A model generated the notes under the pieces. That model saw nothing but the letters and a program-made list of their open reading frames with translations, did not search any database and had not been told where the DNA came from. A stretch of 64,000 nucleotides of DNA from NCBI RefSeq assembly GCF_900111745.1, contig NZ_FOIJ01000020.1, positions 1 through 64,000 of the forward strand, read 5' to 3'. The stretch comes from Stigmatella erecta (GTDB taxonomy: Bacteria; Myxococcota; Myxococcia; Myxococcales; Myxococcaceae). A program made the position numbers and the translations under genes. Shown piece after piece: positions 23,505 through 32,165 of this stretch (the first letter of the stretch is position 1; the number at the start of each line of letters is the position of its first letter).

Positions 23505-24503
23505 ATGCCGCGCCCCCCTGTGTCCGCTGAACGCCCGCGCCGCTTCCACGCCGAGCCGCTGGTCCTCATCCTGAGCCACCTGGAGGCGGCGCTGGGTTCG
23601 GGCCCCGTGTCCATCGAGGTGCCGGATCCCGACCTGGGGCCGGGGCACTACGCCGGCGAGCGGGTGGGGCCCGGGGGGGACTGGGTTCACCGGCCGCTGC
23701 GGAGCTGGTGTGATTTGGCGGAAGGGTTGTCCTGCCGTCTGCGCACGCCCCGCGCGGCCGGGGACACGCACGTGGTGCTCACCTTCGAGCCCCTGGGGGC
23801 CGAGGCGCCGTGGCACGCGGGCAGCGGGGAGGCGGAGCGCGCGGGGCCCCCCCAGGAACGCTATGGCGCCGCATCCGCCTTCGCCCGGGTGCGGAAGTTC
23901 GAGGACGCGGGCTTCCTGCTGCCGTGGCGGGAGGCGGCCGGACGGCTGCGATTGCCTCCGGGGGCGCGGGTGCTGGACCTGGGCGTCAACCGGGGGGATG
24001 AGCTGGCCGCGTTCGAGTGGGCGACGGGTGCACACGCGCTGCGCTTCACTGGCGTGGACCACAGTGCCAGCGCGCTCGCCGAGGCCCGGGCGGCCTTTCC
24101 GGAGGCGCGCCATTCGTTCGTGCAGGCGGACTTGAATGCGCTCCCCGCGGGGTTGGGCCGCTTCGATGCGGTGGTGTCCGTGGGGACATTGCAAAGCCCT
24201 GGCGTGGACGACCGGGCCCTGCTGCGAAGGCTCGTGCAGGAGCACCTGGAGCCCCGGGCCGCGATGGTGCTGGGCTTTCCCAACTCCCGCTTCCGGGATG
24301 GAGAGGCCCTGTATGGCGCGCGCGTGCGCAACCTGAGCGAGCCGGACCTGTCGCTGCTGGTGAAGGACCTGTCCTTCTACCGCCGCTACCTGCACCAGCA
24401 CGGCTTCCGCACGTTCCTGGGCGGAAAGTACGACCTGCTCCTCACGGCGGTCCGCGGACAGCCCTCAGACGGCCGTGACGAGGCAGTGCCGCCCGAGGAC
24501 TGA
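23505..24503 (+). CDS. Class I SAM-dependent methyltransferase
   Basis: 332 aa. The first ~125 residues are a family-specific N-terminal part (SIEVPDPDLGPGHYAGERVG). The SAM domain starts at ~135: motif I VLDLGVNRGDE, acidic residue in FTGVDHS, motif for the adenine VQADLNALP, and motif IV FDAVVSVGTLQSP. Gly spacing in motif I is atypical (GVNRGD rather than GxGxG) but keeps the loop. The C-terminal region (SLLVKDLSFYRRYLHQHGF) may hold the acceptor. Substrate unknown. Start ATG 23505 has GGGTGAGGG upstream. Confidence 0.85.
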   Translation: MPRPPVSAERPRRFHAEPLVLILSHLEAALGSGPVSIEVPDPDLGPGHYAGERVGPGGDWVHRPLRSWCDLAEGLSCRLRTPRAAGDTHVVLTFEPLGAEAPWHAGSGEAERAGPPQERYGAASAFARVRKFEDAGFLLPWREAAGRLRLPPGARVLDLGVNRGDELAAFEWATGAHALRFTGVDHSASALAEARAAFPEARHSFVQADLNALPAGLGRFDAVVSVGTLQSPGVDDRALLRRLVQEHLEPRAAMVLGFPNSRFRDGEALYGARVRNLSEPDLSLLVKDLSFYRRYLHQHGFRTFLGGKYDLLLTAVRGQPSDGRDEAVPPED

Positions 24504-24538
24504 TGGTGGCTCGTGCCCTGGGGACGGCCAGCGCCCTG

Positions 24539-24895
24539 TCACGGCCGGGGCTCGTCCTCGAAGCGCATCGTGCCTTCCGGTGAGACAGCACAGGCCCGGA
24601 CGGCGGTGACGGCGGAGACGGCCAGGGGGGCGTAGAGGTGCGGGAACAGATCGCCGCCGCGAGACGGCTCCCAGACCAGGGCTTTGCCCAGGCCTTCGAT
24701 CGGGACCGTCAGCAGGAGGAGCTGGCCGCGGCCGGCGTAGTGGCGCCGGGCGGTCTCGGCCAGCTGGGAGGCCGTCGACATGTGGATATAGCCGTCGGCC
24801 CGATCCACCGCTGAGCCGGTGTAGACGCCCTGGGCCAGGGCGGCCGCCCATTCGCTGGCGTCCACGAGCTTGAAGGCTTCGGTGGGCCGGGTCAT
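24539..24895 (-). CDS. DUF952 family protein
   Basis: 118-aa protein from ATG 24895; the open frame extends upstream but only this part is family-like. DUF952 hallmarks: EWAAALAQGVYTGSAVDRADGYIHMSTASQL at the start (key residues D31, G35, H38 S40), VWEPSRGGDLFPHLYAPL in the middle. The fold is a small ADP-ribosyltransferase/glutathione-like domain; biological role not known. Often encoded alone, as here. Tail-to-tail with the methyltransferase gene. Confidence 0.88.
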   Translation of the reverse strand: MTRPTEAFKLVDASEWAAALAQGVYTGSAVDRADGYIHMSTASQLAETARRHYAGRGQLLLLTVPIEGLGKALVWEPSRGGDLFPHLYAPLAVSAVTAVRACAVSPEGTMRFEDEPRP

Positions 24896-25103
24896 GCGCC
24901 AACCCTTCGTGCAGGAAAGATGCGTTCGTGCATCAGGCCACCTTACTGGACGCGCTGGCCTGCCGGGGGAGGCGGGGTTGGAGAGGGGGCCCGGGGTGCA
25001 GGCACGTCTGGCGGCACGCCGCACAGGCGGACTCCCCGGGCATCTGTGCATCGAGTGTCCGATACCTACCCTGAGGGAGTTCCAACCATCGGGAGAACGC
25101 GTG

Positions 25104-25691
25104 ATGAAACACTTCAAGGCGGCGGTCGTTGGCTCGTTGGCGGCGGCACTTCTGTGGGCTCCGGTTTCCCTGGCCCAGTCCTCGTCATCTCCCTCGGCCG
25201 CGACGGGGGACACGGACACGGCTCAATCCGGAAGCGTGACGGGCACCTCCGGGCAAAGTGGCTCGGACCTCTCGGGAGAGGTGGGCGCCTCGGGCACGAG
25301 TACCGGCGCCAGCGGCTCTGATGTCATGGGAACGGGCGGCTCGGGCAATGCCGGGAGCGTGGACGTCCAGGACAGCACGGGGACCGGGAATAACAGCGCG
25401 GGCACCGGAGGGAGCGACCTGGGGAGCACCGGCACGGGTGGCGCGGGAACCGGCGGCGATCTGGGCAACCCCGGCACGGGGGGCGCTGGGACGGGCACCG
25501 GCCTGGACAGCACGGGCAGCGATCTGGGCAACACCGTGGGGGATGGGACGAGCGGCACCGGCAACGACTTGGGGAGCACCAGCACGGAGGGCGACCTGAG
25601 CGGCACCGGGACGGGCTCGGGCACCGCCACGGATCCAGGGACGGGAAGCGGAACCAGCACGGGGAACCTGGGCGGGAGTACGGGCCGCTGA
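25104..25691 (+). CDS. Gly/Ser/Thr-rich low-complexity exported protein
   Basis: 195 aa: signal peptide 1-24 (AAVVGSLAAALLWAPVSLAQ), then almost only Gly, Ser, Thr, Asp, Asn and Ala in loose repeats (GTGGxGTGGDLGN, STGTGGAGTG). No Cys, hardly any aromatic or charged-basic residues; strongly acidic and probably disordered. No enzymatic domain. Might be a matrix or cell-surface spacer protein. ATG 25104 has GGGAGAA upstream. Composition alone cannot give a function. Confidence 0.75.
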   Translation: MKHFKAAVVGSLAAALLWAPVSLAQSSSSPSAATGDTDTAQSGSVTGTSGQSGSDLSGEVGASGTSTGASGSDVMGTGGSGNAGSVDVQDSTGTGNNSAGTGGSDLGSTGTGGAGTGGDLGNPGTGGAGTGTGLDSTGSDLGNTVGDGTSGTGNDLGSTSTEGDLSGTGTGSGTATDPGTGSGTSTGNLGGSTGR

Positions 25692-25697
25692 TGCGTC

Positions 25698-25730
25698 AGC
25701 CCACCCCGGGCCGTTGACCCGGGCGCGGCT
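25698..25730. terminator. Hairpin terminator between convergent genes
   Basis: CCCGGG (25705-25710), 7-nt loop, CCCGGG (25718-25723), with an outer AGCC/GGCT pairing (25698-25701 and 25727-25730) interrupted by 3-nt bulges. In the 38-nt gap between the Gly-rich protein and the phosphoesterase gene. Confidence 0.5.
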
Positions 25731-26818
25731 CAGGCCCGGCGCAGCGTGATGACCGCGAGCTCCGCCGGCGCACCCAGCCGCGCCGGGGGGCCCGTGGTGC
25801 CAGCTCCCCGGTTCACATAGAGCCAGGAGCGGCCTTGCCGGTACAGCCCCGCCGTCCACCGGGAGACGAACCGCGCCAGCGAGAGGCGGCGGACGCCCGG
25901 TACCGCGAGCTGTCCCCCGTGCGTGTGGCCCGAGAGGGTCAGCTCCACCGCGCGGGCTTGCGCCTGGGGAAAGAGGTTGGGGTCATGCGCGAGCAGCACG
26001 GCGGGGACGCCCTCGGGCCGGTTCGCGAGCGCCCGCGCCACGTCGTCGCGCGAGGTCCACGTGTCGTCAACGCCCGCGACATACAGTTGGGCGTTGCCCC
26101 GGTTCACCACCACCCCCCGGTTGCGGAGAACAGAGACACCGCGCCGCTCCAGCTCCCGGATGAGGTGCTCGCCGTCGGTGAAATAGTCATGGTTACCCAT
26201 GCAAGCAAAGGCGCCATCCTTCGCACGCAGACCGCCCAGGGCTCGCGCGACCGCCTCGACATGGGAGGCGCCCTGGGTAATCAAATCGCCGGTGACGGTC
26301 ACCAGATCCAAATCCAATGCATTGAGGCGTGCGACCCAGGAGGAGACCCGGGCCTCGGGCGCATGGGGGCCACAATGCACGTCTGAGATTTGGCCAATGC
26401 GATAGCCTTCCAGCTCGGGCGCCAATCCCTCGATCCGGACCACGCGCTTGCGAAGCCTGGGCGCACCGAGGACCGTGTCGACGCCCAGGGCCAGCGAGAG
26501 GGCTCCCGCCAGAGCCCAGGCCACGCCCCACGGCGTCCCCAGGTGGACCGCCAGGGCGGCGGGCCCCATGAGCACGTCGAACACCAGGCAGGCGGCCCAC
26601 CAGCCCAGGGCCAGGTAGGTCGACAGGGCAGGGGATGTGGTGTGCCAGGGGCTCTGCAACTGCCGCAAGTAAGGCGCCGAGAGCAGCAGGGCGGCCACGG
26701 CGGGCAGGGGCGTGCGTGTGTGCCAACAGAGCCAGAGCACCGTGGGAAGCTGGATGACGGTGGCCAGGAGGGCCGCCAGCAACTGGAAGCGGTTTCGGAG
26801 GCGGGGTCGGCCGGGCAT
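25730..26818 (-). CDS. Membrane-anchored metallophosphoesterase
   Basis: 362 aa. Residues 1-130 hold three or four membrane helices (LLAALLATVIQLPTVLWLC and following); from ~135 is a calcineurin-like domain with all metal motifs: ISDVHCGPH (D-x-H), VTGDLIT (GD), MGNHDYF (GNHD), LLAHDPNLF (H) and LSGHTHGGQ (GHTH). It belongs to the YkuE/YaeI group, some of which act on lipid-linked UDP-sugar substrates. Active site faces either the cytoplasm or the periplasm; not decidable from sequence. It follows the beta-barrel candidate by 77 nt on the same strand. Confidence 0.9.
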   Translation of the reverse strand: MPGRPRLRNRFQLLAALLATVIQLPTVLWLCWHTRTPLPAVAALLLSAPYLRQLQSPWHTTSPALSTYLALGWWAACLVFDVLMGPAALAVHLGTPWGVAWALAGALSLALGVDTVLGAPRLRKRVVRIEGLAPELEGYRIGQISDVHCGPHAPEARVSSWVARLNALDLDLVTVTGDLITQGASHVEAVARALGGLRAKDGAFACMGNHDYFTDGEHLIRELERRGVSVLRNRGVVVNRGNAQLYVAGVDDTWTSRDDVARALANRPEGVPAVLLAHDPNLFPQAQARAVELTLSGHTHGGQLAVPGVRRLSLARFVSRWTAGLYRQGRSWLYVNRGAGTTGPPARLGAPAELAVITLRRA

Positions 26819-26895
26819 GGAGTCCGGTATTTAACCGGCTGGGGCCCTGCCCGCCCAGGCCCCGGCACGGGCCCCAGGCTGGGGAGGGCCCGGGC

Positions 26896-27927
26896 TCAGA
26901 ACGAGCCCATCCCGACCAGGCCGAAGGTCTTCCTCAGGTTGTCCTGGGTGCCCAGGAAGAGCCCGGACAGCACGGGGCCGGTGCGCAGCGTGGAGGTGGC
27001 CATGAAGCGGTAGCGCGCGGTCTTCCACTGCTGGCTGAGCACGGTGCGCACGCTGAAGCGATCCCGCTGCACGCCGGTTTCGAGCACCGTCCAGAGGTTG
27101 GGATCGGCGTAGCTGGAGTGGACGCCCACGCTCAGCTCCAGCCAGGACATCCGGCCCCGCAGGTTCGCCCACCGCGTGTCGAGCAGAATCCCCTCGGGGG
27201 TCCGCGCGGCCGCGCCGCCCACCTCGAGCTGCTCGATGCTCAGGGCGGCCAGCGACAGCCGCGGCAGGTTCACGCGCAGCGCCATGTCCGCGCGGGCATT
27301 CTGGAACCGGGGCTCGGAGGTCAGCCTGACGGAGGCGTTCATGCGGCCTCCCAGCAGGCGGCCCCGCACCGAGGAGGGCAGGCCGAGGTTCCTCGCCTTC
27401 GAGGTCCCCATCTGGTGAAGGATTCCCAGCGCCAGCACGCCCGCGGACACCACCGCCGCCGTCTTGGGGACGTGGAGGACGTCGAGCGCCTCGTTGAACT
27501 CGCGGTTGAGGGCGCTGTCGGACCGGCCGAGCCGGGGGCCCAGGTCACGCACCCGCACTTGCCCGCCATCGGGGCCCAGCTCCAGGAACGAGGCGAGGTG
27601 CTGGCCGGCCGGCAGTTCCGACAAGGTGACGTCCCGTGCCGGCTGCGAGAGGGCCTTCAGGGCATCCCGCTGCTGGTGATCCCGGGTGGGCAGAAACGCC
27701 CACGCCCGCGCGCGGATGCCCAGGGTCAGCGAGGGGGCGACGAAGCCTCCCTCCAGGGCGCGGTCCGGATCCGCGAAGGAGAAGAGCAGCTCCTCGAAGA
27801 CGCCGCGATCCGGCATGCTCATGAGGGGCGAGGCCGACTGGTGCAACTCAAGCACTTGCGCCCAGGACGGTAGCGCCCCGAGCGTCACGGTGAGGATCAC
27901 CGTCCATGCGGAGGCGCGCCGGTTCAT
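26896..27927 (-). CDS. Secreted protein, possible outer-membrane beta-barrel
   Basis: 343 aa from ATG 27927 with signal peptide 1-23 (ILTVTLGALPSWAQ). The mature protein alternates short hydrophobic strands and turns (FAFLPTRD, SVRLTSEPRFQNARADMALRVN, WLELSVGVHSSYAD, RFSVRTVLSQQWKTARYRF) and ends in Phe after a strand (GLVGMGSF). The C-terminal aromatic is the usual signature recognised by the BAM complex, so an outer-membrane barrel is likely but unproven. No known family. Same operon as the metallophosphoesterase. Confidence 0.65.
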   Translation of the reverse strand: MNRRASAWTVILTVTLGALPSWAQVLELHQSASPLMSMPDRGVFEELLFSFADPDRALEGGFVAPSLTLGIRARAWAFLPTRDHQQRDALKALSQPARDVTLSELPAGQHLASFLELGPDGGQVRVRDLGPRLGRSDSALNREFNEALDVLHVPKTAAVVSAGVLALGILHQMGTSKARNLGLPSSVRGRLLGGRMNASVRLTSEPRFQNARADMALRVNLPRLSLAALSIEQLEVGGAAARTPEGILLDTRWANLRGRMSWLELSVGVHSSYADPNLWTVLETGVQRDRFSVRTVLSQQWKTARYRFMATSTLRTGPVLSGLFLGTQDNLRKTFGLVGMGSF

Positions 27928-28431
27928 TGGACCAAAGGTGGGGAGACCTCCCCTCCCAGGCAAGCAGGGGAGGGGCATCAGGCCGGGCCCAGACGTTGAG
28001 CGGACAACCCCCGCCGTCCTGGATCGGCCCCAGCCCCCCGAGCGTCACGGTGCTCTCTTGCCTGGCCGGCAAGCGTGCGGTGCCCGTGGCTCCGGGGGCC
28101 CGGTCCACCCCCTCGTGGACGGGCGTGTCTGGGCTTGAACAATCATTGACAACGTTATCGACACGTCGCGTCATAGACGCCCACTGCGCATGAAACAAGC
28201 GGGGGCTCTCCGAGCGAAGTCTTGCTTCTCGTCAATGCGTGGCAAACTGGTGCAGTGCGTCAAGCCGGAAGATAGATTTTTCTCAGCTTCTCCTGGAAAA
28301 GTGGAGAAGGGCGGTTGTATCATGCGCGTCTCATTCCCCCGATGAGTTCCGGTATCGAGCCGGATTGGAACACCCTCTCAAGCAGAGACACCGCCATCCT
28401 GTGGCATCCACCCAGGGTGGGAGGAAATTCA
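27928..28431. other. 504-nt gap: leader of the beta-helix gene
   Basis: Divergent gap without a convincing gene. The left part is GC-rich with CCCTCCC/GGGGAGG-type runs. From ~28130 it becomes AT-richer: a TTGACA at 28146 with no good -10, and a hairpin CTTCTCC/GGAGAAG (28287-28293 with 28303-28309). The last bases carry GGGAGGAA eight nt before the ATG at 28432. Probably holds a long 5' leader and divergent promoters. Confidence 0.4.
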
Positions 28432-30906
28432 ATGATCAGAAGCATTGCATCGAGTTTGTCCGTGGCTGCCACGGTCGCGAGCCTGTGCGCGCTGTCTCCC
28501 AGCGTTTCCCAGGCGGCGTCGATTGGAGAGGCGAATACAACCATCTTCGGGCCCAAGGTCTATGTCTTTGACCCGACCATGCCCGCGGCGGACATCACCG
28601 GCGTCGCCAACACCATCTACGCTGGGCTGGAGTCCAACGAGTTCAGCAGCAACCGGTATGCGCTGCTCTTCAAGCCGGGCTCCTACAACGTCACGTTCAA
28701 CGTGGGCTTCTATACCCACGTGGCCGGTCTGGGACAGAACCCGGACAATGTCACCATCAACGGTGGCGTGAACGTGAACGCCGACTGGGACAACGGCAAC
28801 GCCACCCGGAACTTCTGGCGCGCCCTGGAGAACTTCGCGGTCGTCCCCTCGAACGGCCAGACGCAGATCGCCGTGTCCCAGGCGGCCCCGCTGCGGCGCC
28901 TGCACATCAAGGGCGAGCTGCACCTGTTCGACTTCGACAACAACTGGAACGCCGGCTGGGCCAGCGGCGGCTTCCTGGCCGACTCCCTCGTGGATGGCCT
29001 GGTGGTGCCGGCCTCCCAGCAGCAGTGGTTCTCCCGCAACAGCAAGTGGGGCGGCTGGAACAACGCGGTGTGGAACATGGTCTTCGTGGGCAGCAACAAC
29101 ACGCCGGCCGCCACGTTCCCCGAGCCGCCCTACACGGTCATCGACCGCACGCCGGTCATCCGTGAGAAGCCCTACCTCTACATCACCAACTCCGGGCAGT
29201 ACGCCGTGTTCGTCCCGGCGCTGCAGACGAACACCCAGGGCATCAGCTGGGCCAACGGCTCCACGCCGGGCCAGTCGTTCTCCATCGACCAGTTCCACAT
29301 CGCCCGTCCGGAGACGGCCACCGCCGCCACCCTCAACACGGCGCTGAGCCAGGGCAAGCACCTGCTGTTCACCCCCGGCATCTACCACCTGAGCGACACG
29401 CTCCGGGTCAACAACCCCAACACCGTCGTGCTGGGCATCGGTCTGGCCACCCTCATCCCGGACACGGGCAAGGCGGCCATGGCCATCGCCGACGTGGCGG
29501 GCGTGAAGGTCGCCGGTCTGACGTTCGACGCGGGGCCGGTCAACTCGCCTACCATCCTGGAGGTGGGTCCCACGGGCGCCTCCGCCAACAACTCCGCCAA
29601 CCCCATCTCGCTCCATGACATCACCGTGCGCACCGGCGGTGCCTCGGTGGGCCGGTACGACGTCGGCGTGAAGATCAACAGCAACTACGTCATCGGCGAC
29701 CACTTCTGGCTGTGGCGCGCGGACCACGGTGCGGGCGCGGCGTGGACCACCAACGTGTCCAAGAACGGCCTGGTCGTCAACGGCGCCAACGTCACGCTGT
29801 ATGGCGTGTTCAACGAGCACCACAACGAGTACCAGACGATCTGGAACGGCAACGGCGGCCGTCTGTACTTCTACCAGTCCGAGATTCCCTACGATGTGCC
29901 GAACCAGCCGGTGTGGATGAGCAAGAATGGCACCGTGAACGGCTGGGCCTCGTACAAGGTCGCCGACTCGGTGACGAGCCACGAGGCCTGGGGTCTGGGC
30001 GTGTATTCCTACTTCCGGGACGCGCCCGTGAAGCTCAACAGCGCCATCGAGGTGCCCAACGTCGCGGGCGTCAAGCTGCACAGCATGACGACCATCTGGC
30101 TGAACGGAGTGGCCGGCAGTGAAATCACCCACATCGTCAACAACCTCGGGGGCCGGGTGTATGGGAACACCCCCGCCGGCGCCATGCGCCAGACGCTCAC
30201 CGAGTACGCGGGCACCGGTGCGGGCGACACCCAGGCGCCGACCGCTCCGTCGGGTCTGACGGCCACGGCCGTGTCCAGCAGCCAGATCAACCTGAGCTGG
30301 ACCGCCTCGACCGACAACGTGGGCGTCAGCGGCTATGACATCTACCGCGCCGGGGCCCTGGTGGGCTCCTCCGCCACGGCGTCGTACAGCGACACGGGGC
30401 TGACGGGCTCGACGGTGTACAGCTACACGGTCCGGGCGAAGGACGCGGCCGGCAACGTGTCGGCGGCCAGCAGCAGCGCCAGCGCCACCACGCAGCCCGG
30501 TGGCTCCACGGGCGCCGCGCTGGTGCGCACCGGGTGGACCGCCACCTCGTCGCCCACGAGCGGCGAGCCCGCCAGCGCCCTGCTGGATGGCAACATGGGC
30601 TCGCGCTGGACCACGGGCGTGCCGATGGCGCCCGGCCAGTCGATCACCGTGGACATGAAGGCGGCCAAGAGCTTCAACAAGATCGTCCTGGATTCCACGG
30701 GCAGCGACGCGGACTACGCCCGCGGCTACGAGGTGCACGTGTCCAACGACGGGGCGAGCTGGGGCTCCGCGATCGCCACGGGCACCGGCACCGGTCCCGT
30801 GCTCACGGTCACCTTCACCGCGCGCAGCGCCCGGTACATCCGGGTGACGCAGACCGGGACGAACTCGAGCTGGTGGTCCGCCCGCGAGTTCAACGTCTAC
30901 TACTAA
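28432..30906 (+). CDS. Secreted beta-helix protein with FnIII and discoidin domains
   Basis: 824 aa. Signal peptide ~1-28. Residues ~30-600 form a parallel beta-helix: VYVFDPTMPAADITG, LLFKPGSYNVTFNVGFYTHV, ALENFAVVPSNGQTQIAVS, PRIYHL-type coils, and FNEHHNEYQTIWNGNGGRLY. Homologs in actinobacteria are often wrongly labelled adenylyl cyclase or coagulation factor proteins; I expect a polysaccharide-active function but the family is not assigned. A fibronectin type III domain (~605-690, SGLTATAVSSSQINLSWTAS) and an F5/8-type discoidin carbohydrate-binding domain (~705-824) close the protein, binding it to glycans. Start ATG 28432 has GGGAGGAA. Monocistronic with a strong terminator. Confidence 0.85.
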   Translation: MIRSIASSLSVAATVASLCALSPSVSQAASIGEANTTIFGPKVYVFDPTMPAADITGVANTIYAGLESNEFSSNRYALLFKPGSYNVTFNVGFYTHVAGLGQNPDNVTINGGVNVNADWDNGNATRNFWRALENFAVVPSNGQTQIAVSQAAPLRRLHIKGELHLFDFDNNWNAGWASGGFLADSLVDGLVVPASQQQWFSRNSKWGGWNNAVWNMVFVGSNNTPAATFPEPPYTVIDRTPVIREKPYLYITNSGQYAVFVPALQTNTQGISWANGSTPGQSFSIDQFHIARPETATAATLNTALSQGKHLLFTPGIYHLSDTLRVNNPNTVVLGIGLATLIPDTGKAAMAIADVAGVKVAGLTFDAGPVNSPTILEVGPTGASANNSANPISLHDITVRTGGASVGRYDVGVKINSNYVIGDHFWLWRADHGAGAAWTTNVSKNGLVVNGANVTLYGVFNEHHNEYQTIWNGNGGRLYFYQSEIPYDVPNQPVWMSKNGTVNGWASYKVADSVTSHEAWGLGVYSYFRDAPVKLNSAIEVPNVAGVKLHSMTTIWLNGVAGSEITHIVNNLGGRVYGNTPAGAMRQTLTEYAGTGAGDTQAPTAPSGLTATAVSSSQINLSWTASTDNVGVSGYDIYRAGALVGSSATASYSDTGLTGSTVYSYTVRAKDAAGNVSAASSSASATTQPGGSTGAALVRTGWTATSSPTSGEPASALLDGNMGSRWTTGVPMAPGQSITVDMKAAKSFNKIVLDSTGSDADYARGYEVHVSNDGASWGSAIATGTGTGPVLTVTFTARSARYIRVTQTGTNSSWWSAREFNVYY

Positions 30907-30930
30907 GGCGTCACGGCTTCGCTGGCAGTG

Positions 30931-30970
30931 CCACGGCCTTGCTTCGGCTCACGCTGAGGCAAGGCCGTGG
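30931..30970. terminator. Bidirectional hairpin terminator
   Basis: Perfect 12-bp stem CCACGGCCTTGC (30931-30942) with GCAAGGCCGTGG (30959-30970) over a 16-nt loop, in the gap between the beta-helix gene and the convergent lipoprotein gene. The strongest terminator candidate in the window. Confidence 0.75.
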
Positions 30971-30990
30971 TGCGTGGAGGGCCCGGCGCC

Positions 30991-32109
30991 TTACCTGGCT
31001 TGAGGCGGGGGGGCGCCGGGGTTCCGGGGGGCGGCCCCCGGCGGGGTGGCCCGCGCCTCCTGGACCCACGCGCGCCAGGCCTCGACATCGGGGCCCAGGT
31101 CCCGCCCGGCGAGCGCCTGGAGCGCCTGGAGCGCGATCTCCCGGTCGATGCGCTGCCGCTGGCCGGCCATTTCCAGCAGCACGTCCCCGGCGTCGCGCAG
31201 GACGCGCCCTCGGATGGAGGGGTCCTTCTCCGCGAGCGCCTTGAGCAGGGCCCCGGCCTTGTTCCGGTCGCTGATCATCGGTCCGTGGAGGGCCCGCAGC
31301 ACCGGCTCCACGGGCAGGAGCACCCGGTCCGCGCCCTGCTGGGCCTGCCAGAGCACCCGCATCGCCGCGTTGCGTGGCGCCTCGCCCGCGTCCTTCATGG
31401 AAGGCAGCAGCGCCTGGATGACCTCCTCGCGCGAGCGGCCATAGGCCAGCAGGTACGCGGCGGTGGCCCGCTTCTCCTGGGACTTGTCGGTGCGAAGGAC
31501 CTGGACCAGCTCCGCGAAGTGCCCGGGAACCTGCTCGATGAAGCGGTCCTCCAGCGGCATGAGCCTGGGGTCCGTGGCGCCATAGAAGCAGTGGAAGGCG
31601 CGGGGGCAGGCGGTGTCCTTCGCGGAGAGCGCTCCGGTGTTGACGAGCTGCCACATCCGCGCGTGGTACGCGTCCCACGCGGCCAGCAGGCCCCCGGGGT
31701 CCTCCACCGAGCCGGTGGGCTCCGGGGCATACGCCAGCCGCCACTCGTCGCCCTTGTCCACCAGGTCCACCGTCACGGCCAGCGTCTTTCCTTCCGCGTA
31801 GGCCGTGACCGAGGTGCGCACGAACGCCGGGGCGAAGCGCTCCTGGAGCCGCGCCTTGCCCGCCTGCAGGGCCTGGATGAGCTCGCCCTTCGCCATGTCC
31901 ACGTCCGTGCCCACGGGGGGCAGGCCCGTGAAGCACTCCAGGATCTGCGCCTTGGGCAGGTGGGTGCCGAAGATCTCGATGCCCTCGTAGCGGTAGACGT
32001 ACGAGGGCGCTTGCGGCGTGGCGGCAGGGGGGATGGAGGGGGACGCGGGCCGGGGGGCCGCACACGCAGAGGAGAGCGCCAGGAGGGCCGCGCAGAGGGT
32101 CCGGTTCAT
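30991..32109 (-). CDS. Lipoprotein with HEAT-like helical repeats
   Basis: 372 aa from ATG 32109 (lipobox LSSACA, mature Cys at ~17), then a Pro-rich linker. The N-terminal part (~35-180) has a mixed alpha/beta segment with FTGLPPVGTDVDMAKGEL. The C-terminal ~190 residues are helical, with HEAT-like repeat features (EKRATAAYLLAYGRSREEVIQALLP, ALKALAEKDPSIRGRVL). No family recognised. It lies 56 nt after the alpha/beta hydrolase gene on the same strand and may share its transcript. Confidence 0.75.
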   Translation of the reverse strand: MNRTLCAALLALSSACAAPRPASPSIPPAATPQAPSYVYRYEGIEIFGTHLPKAQILECFTGLPPVGTDVDMAKGELIQALQAGKARLQERFAPAFVRTSVTAYAEGKTLAVTVDLVDKGDEWRLAYAPEPTGSVEDPGGLLAAWDAYHARMWQLVNTGALSAKDTACPRAFHCFYGATDPRLMPLEDRFIEQVPGHFAELVQVLRTDKSQEKRATAAYLLAYGRSREEVIQALLPSMKDAGEAPRNAAMRVLWQAQQGADRVLLPVEPVLRALHGPMISDRNKAGALLKALAEKDPSIRGRVLRDAGDVLLEMAGQRQRIDREIALQALQALAGRDLGPDVEAWRAWVQEARATPPGAAPRNPGAPPPQAR

Positions 32110-32165
32110 GCGGGGCACGTCACCACACGTGCTTCGCGGGGAACAAGCGCCCGGGCGTCCGCGGC

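Noticed and set aside
28240-28254. Sigma-54-like TGGCA...GTGCA
   Set aside because: The GG-to-GC spacing is 9, not 10, so it does not fit the -24/-12 consensus.
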